The translations under genes were made by a program, and so were the position numbers. Of a DNA stretch of 64,000 nt, positions 35,584 through 43,899 are shown one piece after another. Under the pieces are notes generated by a model that saw only the letters and a list, made by a program, of their open reading frames with translations, did not search any database and was not told the DNA's origin. This stretch comes from Umezawaea sp049997955 (lineage in GTDB: Bacteria > Actinomycetota > Actinomycetes > Mycobacteriales > Pseudonocardiaceae). The DNA is taken from assembly GCA_049997955.1 (NCBI GenBank), contig JAEBDY010000010.1:1-64000 (forward strand). Reading direction: 5' to 3'. Each line of letters begins with the position of its first letter. Within the stretch, counting starts at the first letter, position 1.

Positions 35584-35972
35584 CGCACGCGGAAGACCGG
35601 ACCACGACTTCGCCCCGACGGTCTCGCGCGGGACGGCAGCCGGGCTGACCGGGCCGGTCTCGCGACCGCCTGCCCGCAGGGCGCCACGGGGTGGGTTCCG
35701 GCGACGTTCTCCGCACCCTCGGCTCGCTCACCCGCGTTCCTCACGCCGCCGCTCATCGCCGTGGCGGGTCTCGGCATTCCCGGAGGTCGTGTTCGCGATG
35801 CTCCCGACGCGGACCCGCACCGCGTCGGCGTCGCGGGCCGAGTAGCGGTCGTTCGTTCCACCTCGACGGGAAAACCGGTTCCCATCAAGGCACTGGCGGC
35901 AATCTCTACCACGTGGTAAAAATTGTGAGAGCGCTCCCACACCGTCTTCACCGTCGAAGTCAGGAGTCGGAA
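35584..35972. other. Regulatory region upstream of the sugar isomerase pair
   Basis: 389 bases without a gene. It contains a perfect 12-bp palindrome TACCACGTGGTA (35907-35918) directly before the LacI-type site at 35925. Sequence between 35584 and 35880 shows no other signal. Confidence 0.55.
35925..35940. promoter_or_regulatory. LacI/CebR-type operator before sugar isomerase operon
   Basis: GTGAGAGCGCTCCCAC is a 16-bp palindrome with one mismatched pair. Its centre GAGCGCTC is shared with the sites at 14611, 14839, 28960 and 29102. It sits 33 bases before the isomerase start. Confidence 0.72.
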
Positions 35973-36707
35973 ATGATCGAACCCTCCGTGCAGCTCTACT
36001 CGGTCCGCGACGCGTTCGCGGCCGATCCGACCGACACCCTGCGGCGGCTGGCCGCCATCGGGTTCACCAGGGTCGAGCCCTACGGGGTGCTGGAGAACGC
36101 CGAGGTCCTGCGCATCGGACTGCCCGAGCACGGGTTGAGCGCGCCGACCGCGCACGCGCAGCTCGTGGGCGTCGAGCAGCACCCGGTGTTCGCCGTGGCG
36201 GCCGAGTGCGGGATCGGGGTCGTCATCGACCCGTACATCGGCGCGGAGAAGTGGCAGGACGCCTCGAACATCGCGGCCACGGCGGAGGCGTTGAACGAGG
36301 CGGCGGCCGCGGCGGAGGAGCACGGCGTGCGCGTCGGCTACCACAACCACTGGTGGGAACTGGAGTCGCGGATCGACGGGCGCAGCGCGTTCGAGGTGCT
36401 CGCCGACCAGCTCGACCCGCAGGTCGTGCTGGAGGTCGACACCTACTGGGCCACGGCGGGCGGCGAGGACGCCCCGGCGCTGCTGCGCCGCCTCGGGGAC
36501 CGGGTGCACGCGATCCACGTGAAGGACGGCGGCCTGGCCACTGACGGGACCGGCCAGGTGCCCGCGGGCCAGGGACGGGTGCCGGTGGGCGAGGTGCTCG
36601 CGGCGGCTCCGAACGCGCTGCGGGTGGTCGAGTTCGACGCCTACGACGGCGACGTGTTCGCCGGGATCGCCGCCAGCCGCGCGTACCTCGCGGACGCCGA
36701 CCGGTGA
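35973..36707 (+). CDS. Sugar phosphate isomerase/epimerase (AP endonuclease 2 fold)
   Basis: The 244-residue TIM-barrel protein begins MIEPSVQLYSVRDAF, the usual start of the IolE/xylose isomerase-like family. Metal-site residues are visible in YHNHWWELE (His and Glu), VVLEVDTYW (Asp) and HAIHVKDG (His). CAGGAG precedes the ATG by seven bases. It overlaps the next oxidoreductase gene by four bases. The pair probably oxidises and isomerises a sugar or inositol derivative. The CebR-like operator upstream suggests induction by an oligosaccharide (inference). Confidence 0.88.
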   Translation: MIEPSVQLYSVRDAFAADPTDTLRRLAAIGFTRVEPYGVLENAEVLRIGLPEHGLSAPTAHAQLVGVEQHPVFAVAAECGIGVVIDPYIGAEKWQDASNIAATAEALNEAAAAAEEHGVRVGYHNHWWELESRIDGRSAFEVLADQLDPQVVLEVDTYWATAGGEDAPALLRRLGDRVHAIHVKDGGLATDGTGQVPAGQGRVPVGEVLAAAPNALRVVEFDAYDGDVFAGIAASRAYLADADR

Positions 36708-37813
36708 GCGCGCGAGTCGGACCGGTCGGCGTCGGCGTGATCGGCGCGGGCGTCATCAGCGACGCGTACCTGGGCAACCTCACGGCCTTCCCCGACGTCC
36801 GGGTGCTGGCCGTCGGCGACCTCGACACCGACCGGGCCGCCGCGCAGGCGGAGCGCCACCACGTGCCGCGGTCGGGCGGGGTCGCCGCGGTGCTCGACGA
36901 CCCGGACGTCGAGGTCGTGGTCAACCTGACCATCCCGGCCGCGCACGTGGAGGTCGGGCTCGCCGCGCTCGACGCGGGCAAGCACGTGTGGACCGAGAAA
37001 CCCCTGGCGATGGACCGGGAATCGGCGCGCGAGCTGCTGGACCGCGCGCGGGAGAAGGGGTTGCGGGTCGCGAGCGCGCCGGACACCGTTCTCGGCGCGG
37101 GGCTCCAGACCGCGCGTAGGGCGGTCGACGCGGGCCGGATCGGCGAGCCGCTCACGGCGTTGGCGATCTTCCAGACGCCGGGGCCCGAACGGTGGCACCC
37201 GGCGCCGGAGTTCCTGTTCCAGGCGGGCGGTGGGCCGCTGCTGGACATGGGCCCGTACTACCTGACCACGCTGGTGCAGCTGTTCGGCGCGGTCCGGCGG
37301 GTCACCGCCACCGCGAGCCGGGCCCGCGACACCAGGGTGATCGGCGACGGGCCGCGCGCGGGCACGGAGTTCGCGGTGACCGTGCCGACGTCGGTGATGG
37401 CGCTGGTCGAGTTCGAGCGCGGCGGGTCGGCGCAGGTGGTGCTGAGCTTCGACTCCGCGGTGCCGCGCACGGGTTTGGTGGAGGTGACGGGCACGCTCGG
37501 CACGGCGGTGCTGCCGGACCCGAACAGGTTCGACGGGTCCACCGCGCTGCACCTGCTCGGCGGGTCGGAGCCGGAGGCCCTGGAGGCGCGGGGACATTCC
37601 GCCTCCAGGGGCACCGGGGTGCTGGAGCTGGCCCGCGCGATCCGTTCCGGGGCGGTGGAACGGGCGTCCGGCGCGCTCGCCCACCACGTGCTCGACGCGA
37701 TGCTGGCGATCGACGAGTCCGCCGCGCACGGGCGGTCGGTGGACGTGACGAGCACGGTCCACGTGCCGCCCGCGCTCCCGGAGGACTGGGACCCGCACGC
37801 GAGCACCCTTTAG
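36704..37813 (+). CDS. Gfo/Idh/MocA-family sugar oxidoreductase
   Basis: The 369-residue NAD(P)-dependent dehydrogenase starts at a GTG that overlaps the isomerase stop (GTGA). The Rossmann fold shows VGVGVIGAGVISDAYL at the N terminus. The family motif TEKPLAMD (EKP) lies near residue 103, and DMGPYYL with the catalytic-region Tyr lies near residue 180. The family oxidises glucose, inositol or related sugars at a ring carbon. It is the second gene of a two-gene operon. The converging ABC transporter pseudogene overlaps its end by four bases. Confidence 0.92.
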   Translation: MSARVGPVGVGVIGAGVISDAYLGNLTAFPDVRVLAVGDLDTDRAAAQAERHHVPRSGGVAAVLDDPDVEVVVNLTIPAAHVEVGLAALDAGKHVWTEKPLAMDRESARELLDRAREKGLRVASAPDTVLGAGLQTARRAVDAGRIGEPLTALAIFQTPGPERWHPAPEFLFQAGGGPLLDMGPYYLTTLVQLFGAVRRVTATASRARDTRVIGDGPRAGTEFAVTVPTSVMALVEFERGGSAQVVLSFDSAVPRTGLVEVTGTLGTAVLPDPNRFDGSTALHLLGGSEPEALEARGHSASRGTGVLELARAIRSGAVERASGALAHHVLDAMLAIDESAAHGRSVDVTSTVHVPPALPEDWDPHASTL

Positions 37814-39750
37814 CAGCACCGGGACCACGCGCTCCACAGGTCGGCGTACCGGCCGCTGAGCGCGACCAGTTCGTGGTGCGTGCCGAGCTCGACCACGAGC
37901 CCGTCCGCCACGACCGCGATCCGGTCGCACGCCCGCGCCTGGGTGAGCCGGTGCGCCACCACCACCGCGGTCCGGCCCGCGACCAGGGCCGCGGCGGCCC
38001 GCTCCAGGTCGCGGGCGCCGGAGCTGCCCGCCTCGGCCGTGGCCTCGTCCAGCACGACCACGGGCGGGTCGCGCAGCAGGAGGCGGGCCAGCGCGAGCTG
38101 CTGGCCCTGCGCCGCGGTCAACGGGTGCTCCCCCGCCCCGACCGCGGTGTCCAGCCCGTCGGGCAGCGCCGTGACCCACGCGCCCGCCCCGACCGCGCGC
38201 AACGCGGCGTGGACCTGGTCGTCGGTGCGGTGCCGCGCGGCGAACAGCACGTCGTCGCGCAGCGAGCCCGCGAACACGTGCGTCTCCTGGGACACCATGC
38301 CGATCCAGTCCCGGACCTGGCTCGGGTCCAGGTCGCCGACGGCGACGCTCCCCCGCGCGTCCACCAGCAGCGCCCGGCCCGCCGACGGCGGGAACACCCC
38401 CGCCAGGACGCCCGCCACCGTCGTCTTGCCCGCTCCGCTCGCACCGACCACCGCGAGCGACGTCCCGGCGGGCACGTCCACGTCGATCCCGCGCACGACC
38501 TCGTGGCCCTCCTCGTAGGAGTGCCGGATGCCGCGCGCCACGATCCCGACCGGCCCGTCGTGCGGCCGGTCCGGCTTGGCCGCGGGCGGCGGGCGGCGGG
38601 CGGCGGGCGGCGGGCGGCGGGCGGCGGGCGGCGGGCGACGGGCGGCGGGCGGCGGGCGGCGGGCGGCGGGCGGCGGGACGAGGATCACGCCGACGATCCG
38701 GGCGAGCGCCGCACCGGCCCGCTGCACGTCGTCGAACGACAGTTCGATGGTGCCCAGCGGGTCGAACAAGCGGTGGAACAGCAGCGCGGCGGCGGTCACC
38801 TCGCCGACCGACACCGCCTCCGCGTCGACCAGCCAGTACCCGGTCAGCAGGATCGCCGACAGGCCGAGGGCTTCGGCGGCGTTCATGGACTTCGTGAACC
38901 AGACGAACAGCCGCAGCGCCCGCAGCGCGGCGGTCAGCGTCCGCTCCGACCCGTCCGCCACCCGCCGGGTCTGCGGCTGGCCATGTCGTAGGCGTGCACG
39001 GTGGCCAGGCCGTGCAGCGACTCCAGCACGACCTGGCCGCGGTCGGCCGCCGCGCGCCGTTCCGCGGCGTAGAGCGGACCGGCCTCGGGCAGGTAGGACC
39101 GCAGGCTCAGCCAGTACACCGGGAACACCGCGGTGAACGCGAGCGCCAGCCGCCAGTCCACGGTCGCGAACCCGGCGGCGGACACGACGATCGTGGTCGC
39201 GGCACCGAGCACCGTGACGGCCAGGGGCACCGCCGCGACGAAGTTCTCGACGTCCTCGGTGACCCGCGACGCGATGTCGCCGCTGCCCACGCGTTCCAGC
39301 ACCCGCGACTCGATGACCAGCGCCCGCGCCAGCACCTGCTCCCGCAGGTCGGCCGCGACCCGCGCGCCCAGCCGTTCGGTCGCGCGCTGGGCCAGCGCGG
39401 CGAAGACCGCGCCGAACACCACCGCCGCGGCGGTGAGCACGAGCAGCGGCACCAGGTCGGGACGGCCCGCCGCGCGCACCGCGTCCACCAGCCTGCCGAG
39501 GAACAGCGACACCGCCGCCGGTCGCGAGCACGGTGAACAAGAGGAGCACGGCGGCGACGGCGATCAGGATCGCGACCGGCCGCGCGCCGTCGACCGCGTG
39601 GTCGACCGCGAGCCCGATGGCCAGCGGCACCCAGCGCTTCGCAGGCCTGGTGGACGACGGAGGTCGCGCACCCGGCGAGAGCGGGGCGGGCCCGCCGCCG
39701 CACCGCGCGGTGGGGGCGCGATCGCCAACGGGCGGCCCATTACGAGTCAT
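37810..39750 (-). pseudogene. ABC exporter (TMD-NBD), frameshifted
   Basis: This is a half-transporter of the MdlB/MsbA type in which protein-like sequence jumps between frames. Membrane segment VPLAIGLAVDHAVDG and the next helix lie in one frame. From about 39510 the transmembrane part (VSLFLGRLVDAV to VVLESLHGLATVHAYDMA) lies in another. From about 38980 to the end the first frame resumes with the rest of the TMD and the ATPase. An earlier shift near 39635 is also likely. The ATPase has Walker A GASGAGKTT, degenerate signature LTAAQGQQ, and VVVLDEATAEA. Unless these are sequence errors, no full transporter is made. A TetR-type gene is divergent. Confidence 0.8.
38584..38674. repeat. Heptamer tandem repeat inside the ABC transporter gene
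   Basis: GGGCGGC is repeated 13 times, with one variant unit (GGGCGAC). Read on the minus strand it encodes PPPAARR repeats in the linker between TMD and ATPase. Because the unit is 7 bases, gain or loss of one copy changes frame. Confidence 0.93.
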
Positions 39751-39760
39751 GGTGACTCGT
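39742..39760. promoter_or_regulatory. Palindromic operator between ABC exporter and TetR-type gene
   Basis: ACGAGTCA and TGACTCGT form perfect 8-bp arms around TGG. It overlaps the exporter's putative start codon and lies 49 bases before the regulator start. It is a likely site for the adjacent regulator. Confidence 0.65.
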
Positions 39761-39808
39761 TTGTACGCTAACACATGCGTGACACGCTGTCTCGGTACAG
39801 TTCGGTCG

Positions 39809-40387
39809 ATGGTGACCGAAGCGTCCGCCCGGATGGGCCGACCGCGCAGCGAGCGGGCACGGCGAGCGGTCCTGCACGCCGTGGACGACCTGCTGGTCGA
39901 CGTCGGCTACGCGGCGATGACCATGAAGGGCATCGCCGAGCGCGCGGGCGTCGGCCGCCAGACCCTCTACCGGTGGTGGACGACGAAGGCCGAGATCCTC
40001 CTGGAGGCGATCGTCGACGACGTCGAGGAGGAACTGACGACGGCCGTGCGCGCGGACGCCGCCGACGACCTGCTCACCTACGTGCTGGCGCTCAGCGAGT
40101 TCCTCCTGACCTCACCCGCCGGGCTCGCCTACCGCGCGCTCGTCGGCGAGGCGCAGCACGACCCCGCAGTCCGGGACCTCGTGCACGCCGCGGACCTGCT
40201 GGGCACGAGCGCGCGCACCGTCCTGGACCGCGTCCGCCCGGCCGCGCCCGGCATGCCGTCGCCGAGCCTGTGCGCCGCCCAGTTCGTCGGGCCGGTGGTC
40301 TACCAGGTGATCACCGCGCAGGCCGCGCTCTCCGAGGAGGAGCTGCGCGACCACGTGCGCACCCTGCTCGACTCCTGGTCCCGCTAG
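39809..40387 (+). CDS. TetR/AcrR-family transcriptional regulator
   Basis: The 192-residue repressor carries a helix-turn-helix at residues 14-60 (ERARRAVLHAVDDLLVDVG, then TMKGIAERAGVGRQTLYRWW). The C-terminal domain is of the TetR_C_11-like kind (LAYRALVGEAQHDPAVRD). It is divergent from the frameshifted ABC exporter across a perfect palindrome, so it probably repressed that exporter. It ends sharing CTAG with the converging truncated SDR gene. The regulator itself looks intact although its target does not. Confidence 0.9.
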   Translation: MVTEASARMGRPRSERARRAVLHAVDDLLVDVGYAAMTMKGIAERAGVGRQTLYRWWTTKAEILLEAIVDDVEEELTTAVRADAADDLLTYVLALSEFLLTSPAGLAYRALVGEAQHDPAVRDLVHAADLLGTSARTVLDRVRPAAPGMPSPSLCAAQFVGPVVYQVITAQAALSEEELRDHVRTLLDSWSR

Positions 40388-40962
40388 ACCGTGGGGACGG
40401 TGCCGCCGTCGAGGACGAACTCCGCGCCGGTGATGGACGCGGCCCGGTCGGAGACGAGGAAGGCGACGAGTTCGGCCGCCTCGGCGGGCAGCGCGGGACG
40501 GCCCAGCGGGATACCGCCGAGCGAGTCCACGACCTGCTCCAGCGCTGCCTCGCGGTCGATGCCCCGGCCTTCGGAGATGCGCTGGACGAGGCCTTCGGCG
40601 CCGTCGGTGCGGACGAATCCCGGCGCGACCGTGGTGACCCGCACGCCCTTCGGGCCGACCTCGTTCGCCAGCCCCTTGCTGTAGGTGGTGAGCGCGGCCT
40701 TCGCGGCCGCGTAGCCGAGGGTGGCCTCGAACAGCGGCATCTTCCGCTGGATGGACGAGACGTGCACGACCGCGCCCGATCCGGCCTCGACCATGGCCGG
40801 GACGAGTGCGCGGTCCAGCCGAACGGCGCCGAGCAGGTTGGTCTCCAACTCGGCCTGCCACTGGGCGTCGGTGAGCGCGGCGAACCCGCCGGGCCCGGCG
40901 TGGGAGCCGCCGACGGTGTTGACCAGGATGTCCAGCCCGCCGACCCCCGAGGGGAGGGTCAA
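40384..40962 (-). pseudogene. Short-chain dehydrogenase, 5'-truncated
   Basis: 192 codons match the C-terminal three quarters of an SDR. LDILVNTVGGS replaces the NNAG strand. Catalytic Ser is in VVHVSSIQ, YxxxK is in GYAAAKAAL, and the tail ends SITGAEFVLDGG. The first about 70-80 residues, with the TGxxxGxG cofactor motif, are missing, so NAD(P) cannot bind normally. The only start is a TTG without a ribosome binding site, and the DUF2252 gene ends 27 bases upstream. A deletion removed the 5' end. Confidence 0.82.
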
Positions 40963-40989
40963 ACGACGGCGCGGCGCACGACCGACCCG

Positions 40990-42309
40990 TCACAGCGCCT
41001 CGGTCGACTCGACCCCCTTGATCCGCCCGTCGCGGAAGGCGTCCACGAACAGCCGGTGGTCTTCACGGGTCTGCGCGGCGTACCGCAGGGCGAACTCCAC
41101 GATCGAGTCGGCGAACTCCGCGTCGCGGTCGCCGATCGCGGCCGCGATGGCCTCCTCGCACTGGAAGTCGACCAGCGTCTGCTCGGAGTCGGAGTCGGCC
41201 ACGCAGTGCATCTTGGCCGTCGCCCGGCCCAGGTAGCCCAGCACCGGCAGCATGTCCGCGGGCTCGGTCAGGTCCGACCAGTCCAGGTCGGACACGTAGG
41301 GGGACAGTTCCGACACGACGTAGCCCACGCCGTCGACCTCCGTGTGCCCGAGCCACGGGTCGGCGTGCGCCTGCAACGCCCGCTGGGACACGGCGGTGCG
41401 GTGGCCGTGGTCGGTGAAGTACTCCCGGATGTGCTCGTCGCGCACGATCCGGCTGGGCGCGGCCACGTTCGCCTGCTTCATCGACAGGACCACGTCGTTC
41501 TCCAGCGCCTGCGTGCGGCCCTCGACCAGGACGTTGTACGCGGGCAACCCCGCCGAGCCGATGCCGAAACCGCTGCGCCCCACCACGTCCTTGACGGCGT
41601 AGGTGAGGCTGCCGCTGGCCCTCTTGCCGCTCGGGATGGTCTCCAGGTAGCCGGCGAACGCCCGCGCGACGGCCGCGCGCTCCTCCTCCCCCAGCTCGCG
41701 CACGCCCGAGCGGTCCCGGCGGAACTGCCGCTCGTGGTCGACGATCACCGTCGTCTCGTCGAGCAGCTCGACCCTGGTGGCGAGCCGGGCCCGCAGCAAC
41801 ACCTGGTGCAGCACGCCTTCCGTGCTGTCCAGGCGCAGGCTGAACAGCTCGTCGCCGGGGTTCTCCGCGAACGACCGGACCTGCCCGACGTACGCGGTGA
41901 CGTAGGTGCGCACCAGCTGCTCGATGATCTTGTCGGGCAGCGCCTTGCGCCAGCCCAGCAGCGCCATGCTCGCGGCGAACCGCCGCACGTCCCACGTGAA
42001 CGCCCCGAGGTAGGCCTCGTCGAAGTCGTTGACGTCGAACACCAGCGTGCCCTCGGCGTCCATGTAGGTCCCGAAGTTCTCCGCGTGCAGGTCGCCCTGG
42101 ATCCACACCCGACTGGTCCGCCCGTCCGCCCACTGGTCGGGTTCCTCGGCCATATCCGCGTAGAACAGGCACGCGCTGCCCCGGTAGAACGCGAACGGCT
42201 CGGCCGCCATCTTCCGGAACTTGTGCCGGAACGCGACCGGGTCGGCGGACATCAGGTCCTCGAACGCGTCCTCCAGGACGGCCACGATGCGATCCCCGCG
42301 GTCTGTCAA
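40990..42309 (-). CDS. DUF2252 protein (kinase-like fold)
   Basis: The 439-residue protein starts at TTG 42309 behind GGAGAGGG. DUF2252 landmarks are present: FRHKFRKMAAEPFAFYRGSACLFY, spaced over residues 27-50, then VWIQGDLHAENFGTY with HxxN, and VFDVNDFDEAYLG. These recall the catalytic and metal loops of aminoglycoside phosphotransferase/HipA-like kinases (HGDLHxxN, D-F-D/E). The family is common in actinobacteria and has no established substrate. It looks intact within a region of decayed genes. Confidence 0.88.
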   Translation of the reverse strand: MTDRGDRIVAVLEDAFEDLMSADPVAFRHKFRKMAAEPFAFYRGSACLFYADMAEEPDQWADGRTSRVWIQGDLHAENFGTYMDAEGTLVFDVNDFDEAYLGAFTWDVRRFAASMALLGWRKALPDKIIEQLVRTYVTAYVGQVRSFAENPGDELFSLRLDSTEGVLHQVLLRARLATRVELLDETTVIVDHERQFRRDRSGVRELGEEERAAVARAFAGYLETIPSGKRASGSLTYAVKDVVGRSGFGIGSAGLPAYNVLVEGRTQALENDVVLSMKQANVAAPSRIVRDEHIREYFTDHGHRTAVSQRALQAHADPWLGHTEVDGVGYVVSELSPYVSDLDWSDLTEPADMLPVLGYLGRATAKMHCVADSDSEQTLVDFQCEEAIAAAIGDRDAEFADSIVEFALRYAAQTREDHRLFVDAFRDGRIKGVESTEAL

Positions 42310-42437
42310 GTCAGTGCCCTCTCCGTCGAGCCGTTCGGCGATATCGAGACGCTACAGCCGGCACCTAGCGTGGTGCCCGTTCCCGGTCTTTCCGCTCGGT
42401 CGCCCGGCTCCACGATGGCGCCGATGTGAGGAGAACC

Positions 42438-42488
42438 ATGCGCGTCGTCCTGCTCACCATGGGTTCACGCGGCGACGTCCAGCCCTTT
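42438..42488 (+). pseudogene. N-terminal remnant of a GT1-type glycosyltransferase
   Basis: Behind AGGAGA, 17 codons read MRVVLLTMGSRGDVQPF, the standard first strand and Gly-rich loop of macrolide-type glycosyltransferases. Homology ends abruptly there. The frame runs on into unrelated sequence to a stop at 42533. The remaining about 400 residues are gone, replaced by the dehydrogenase remnant. Confidence 0.75.
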
Positions 42489-42495
42489 GTGGTGC

Positions 42496-42638
42496 GTCGA
42501 CTCCCTCGACGTGCTGCACCGGCGCACCGGTGACGAGCGCAGCCGCCCGTGCGACCTGCTGCTGGCCAAGGTTCGCGAGGGCACCACGGCCGCAAGAACG
42601 GTCGTGGTTTCTACGACTACGAAGAGGCATGCCCATGA
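42496..42638 (+). pseudogene. C-terminal remnant of a 3-hydroxyacyl-CoA dehydrogenase (FkbK-like)
   Basis: DSLDVLHRRTGDERSRPCD, then LLLAKVREG in one frame, followed after a one-base shift (about 42580) by GRKNGRGFYDYEEACP and TGA, match the end of 3-hydroxyacyl-CoA dehydrogenases. The GRGFYDY motif is diagnostic. The stop overlaps the ACP start (ATGA), the arrangement of a coupled operon. In methoxymalonyl-ACP pathways such an enzyme (FkbK type) is encoded beside the ACP. The N-terminal NAD domain is deleted. Confidence 0.75.
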
Positions 42639-42892
42639 CGGTCTCGGCCACCCCGGACACCATCGAGCGGGAGCTGATCGACTTCCTGGAGACCCGGACG
42701 AAGGCGCGGTGGACCATCACCCGCGACCTGTTCGGCGAGGGCGGGCTGTCGTCGCTGTTCACCATGGAACTGGTGGTGCACCTGGAACAGCGCTACGGCG
42801 TCGCCATCGCGGGCGCGGATCTCCGGCTGGCGAACTTCCGCACCGTCAAGACCATGGTGGAGCTGATCGTCCGCCTCCGCGCCGACGCGTAA
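42635..42892 (+). CDS. Acyl carrier protein, methoxymalonyl-ACP type (FkbJ-like)
   Basis: The 85-residue free-standing carrier has its phosphopantetheine site in GLSSLFTMELVVHLEQ: the second Ser takes the place of Ser in the usual DSL, and the Asp is replaced by Ser. The SSLF(A/T)xELVVHLE form with GADLRLANFRTV is characteristic of ACPs that carry glyceryl/methoxymalonyl units (FkbJ, AsmL type). ATG 42635 has AGAGG seven bases upstream and overlaps the upstream stop. The gene is intact, but every neighbouring pathway gene is broken. Confidence 0.82.
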   Translation: MTVSATPDTIERELIDFLETRTKARWTITRDLFGEGGLSSLFTMELVVHLEQRYGVAIAGADLRLANFRTVKTMVELIVRLRADA

Positions 42893-42896
42893 AACC

Positions 42897-43853
42897 TCAC
42901 CCCGCGGTCCTGATGAGCGGCACGTCCCGCGACAACTCCCGGAACCCGACGCCGTGGTACAGCCCGCGCGCCGCCGGATGCCCTGGCGCGCCCAGGCACA
43001 CGACCGTCGCCCGAGTGGCCCCGGCCGCCCGCGCCAGGAGCATCCCGTGCAAGAGCAGCGCCCTGCCCAGCCCCTGACGCCGGTACCCCGGATGCGTCCC
43101 GACCGGCTCGAACTCGACGGCCCGGTTCACCTCGTCGAGCCACAGGATCGTCGAGGCCGCCATCGTCCCTTCCGGCGCCTCCACCAGGACGTGCAGGTCG
43201 CCGCGGTACGAGGCCGTCCGCCGGACGCCCTCGTAAGCCTCGGCCGTGTACGTCGAGGGCGCCCAGGCGTCCAGGTGGGCCTGGACAGCGGCCTCCGGCC
43301 CGGCCTCGTCCGCAGTGCGGAACCGGAACCCGTCCGGCAGCACGGGCCGTTCCACGTCGGTGAGGTCCCGCTCGTTGAGCTGGGTCCAGGACCCGGTGTC
43401 GCCGAGCGCGGCCGGGTCGGTCCCGTAGCCGTGAGCCGCCCAGCGCTCCAGGGCGAACCCGTCGGCGGCGCCCGGCAGCACCGTGCGCTCGACGTCCCGC
43501 GCCACGGCGTCGTACCAGTCGATCACCTCGTCGACCAGCCCGGCGTGATCGGGGTGGACCTGGTAGGCCAGGTAGGCGGCGGTGACGTCGTGCGCCGACC
43601 CGTCGCTCCGCCGCACCCGGTGCGGGAGAACGGCCCAGCCCCACGCCACCAGCTCCCCGCCGGAGAACCAGAGCCGACGCGGCCAGCTCCCGCCCTGTCC
43701 CGCGTGCCCCTTGCCCCAGATCCAGGCCAGCTCGCCGAACGACGCGTCGCTGTTCACCAGGTCCGGGCGGATGGCGGTGACGCGCTGCGCCATGCCCTGC
43801 ATGAGCCGCACGTCCGCGGCGGTCACGAGCTCGACGTTCGTCACAGGGCGCAC
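42897..43853 (-). CDS. GNAT-family N-acetyltransferase
   Basis: The 318-residue protein has two GNAT-like halves. The C-terminal one has the acetyl-CoA loop PGYRRQGLGRALLLHGM near residue 262 (R/Q-x-x-G-x-G/A), followed by GATRATVVCLG and GLYHGVGFREL. The N-terminal half is degenerate. Two-domain GNATs of this length resemble mycothiol synthase-like and aminoglycoside-acetylating proteins, and the substrate is unknown. The GTG at 43853 is used; another GTG three codons later is possible. It is intact and oriented opposite to the surrounding remnants. Confidence 0.85.
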   Translation of the reverse strand: MRPVTNVELVTAADVRLMQGMAQRVTAIRPDLVNSDASFGELAWIWGKGHAGQGGSWPRRLWFSGGELVAWGWAVLPHRVRRSDGSAHDVTAAYLAYQVHPDHAGLVDEVIDWYDAVARDVERTVLPGAADGFALERWAAHGYGTDPAALGDTGSWTQLNERDLTDVERPVLPDGFRFRTADEAGPEAAVQAHLDAWAPSTYTAEAYEGVRRTASYRGDLHVLVEAPEGTMAASTILWLDEVNRAVEFEPVGTHPGYRRQGLGRALLLHGMLLARAAGATRATVVCLGAPGHPAARGLYHGVGFRELSRDVPLIRTAG

Positions 43854-43899
43854 TGTGCCGGCGGTCCGCGAAGCCGTCGAACTGTTTTCCCGGACCGCG

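Noticed and set aside
40384..40962. Functional short SDR enzyme
   Set aside because: It lacks the N-terminal cofactor-binding strand and a credible start; the fragment begins next to an unrelated gene.
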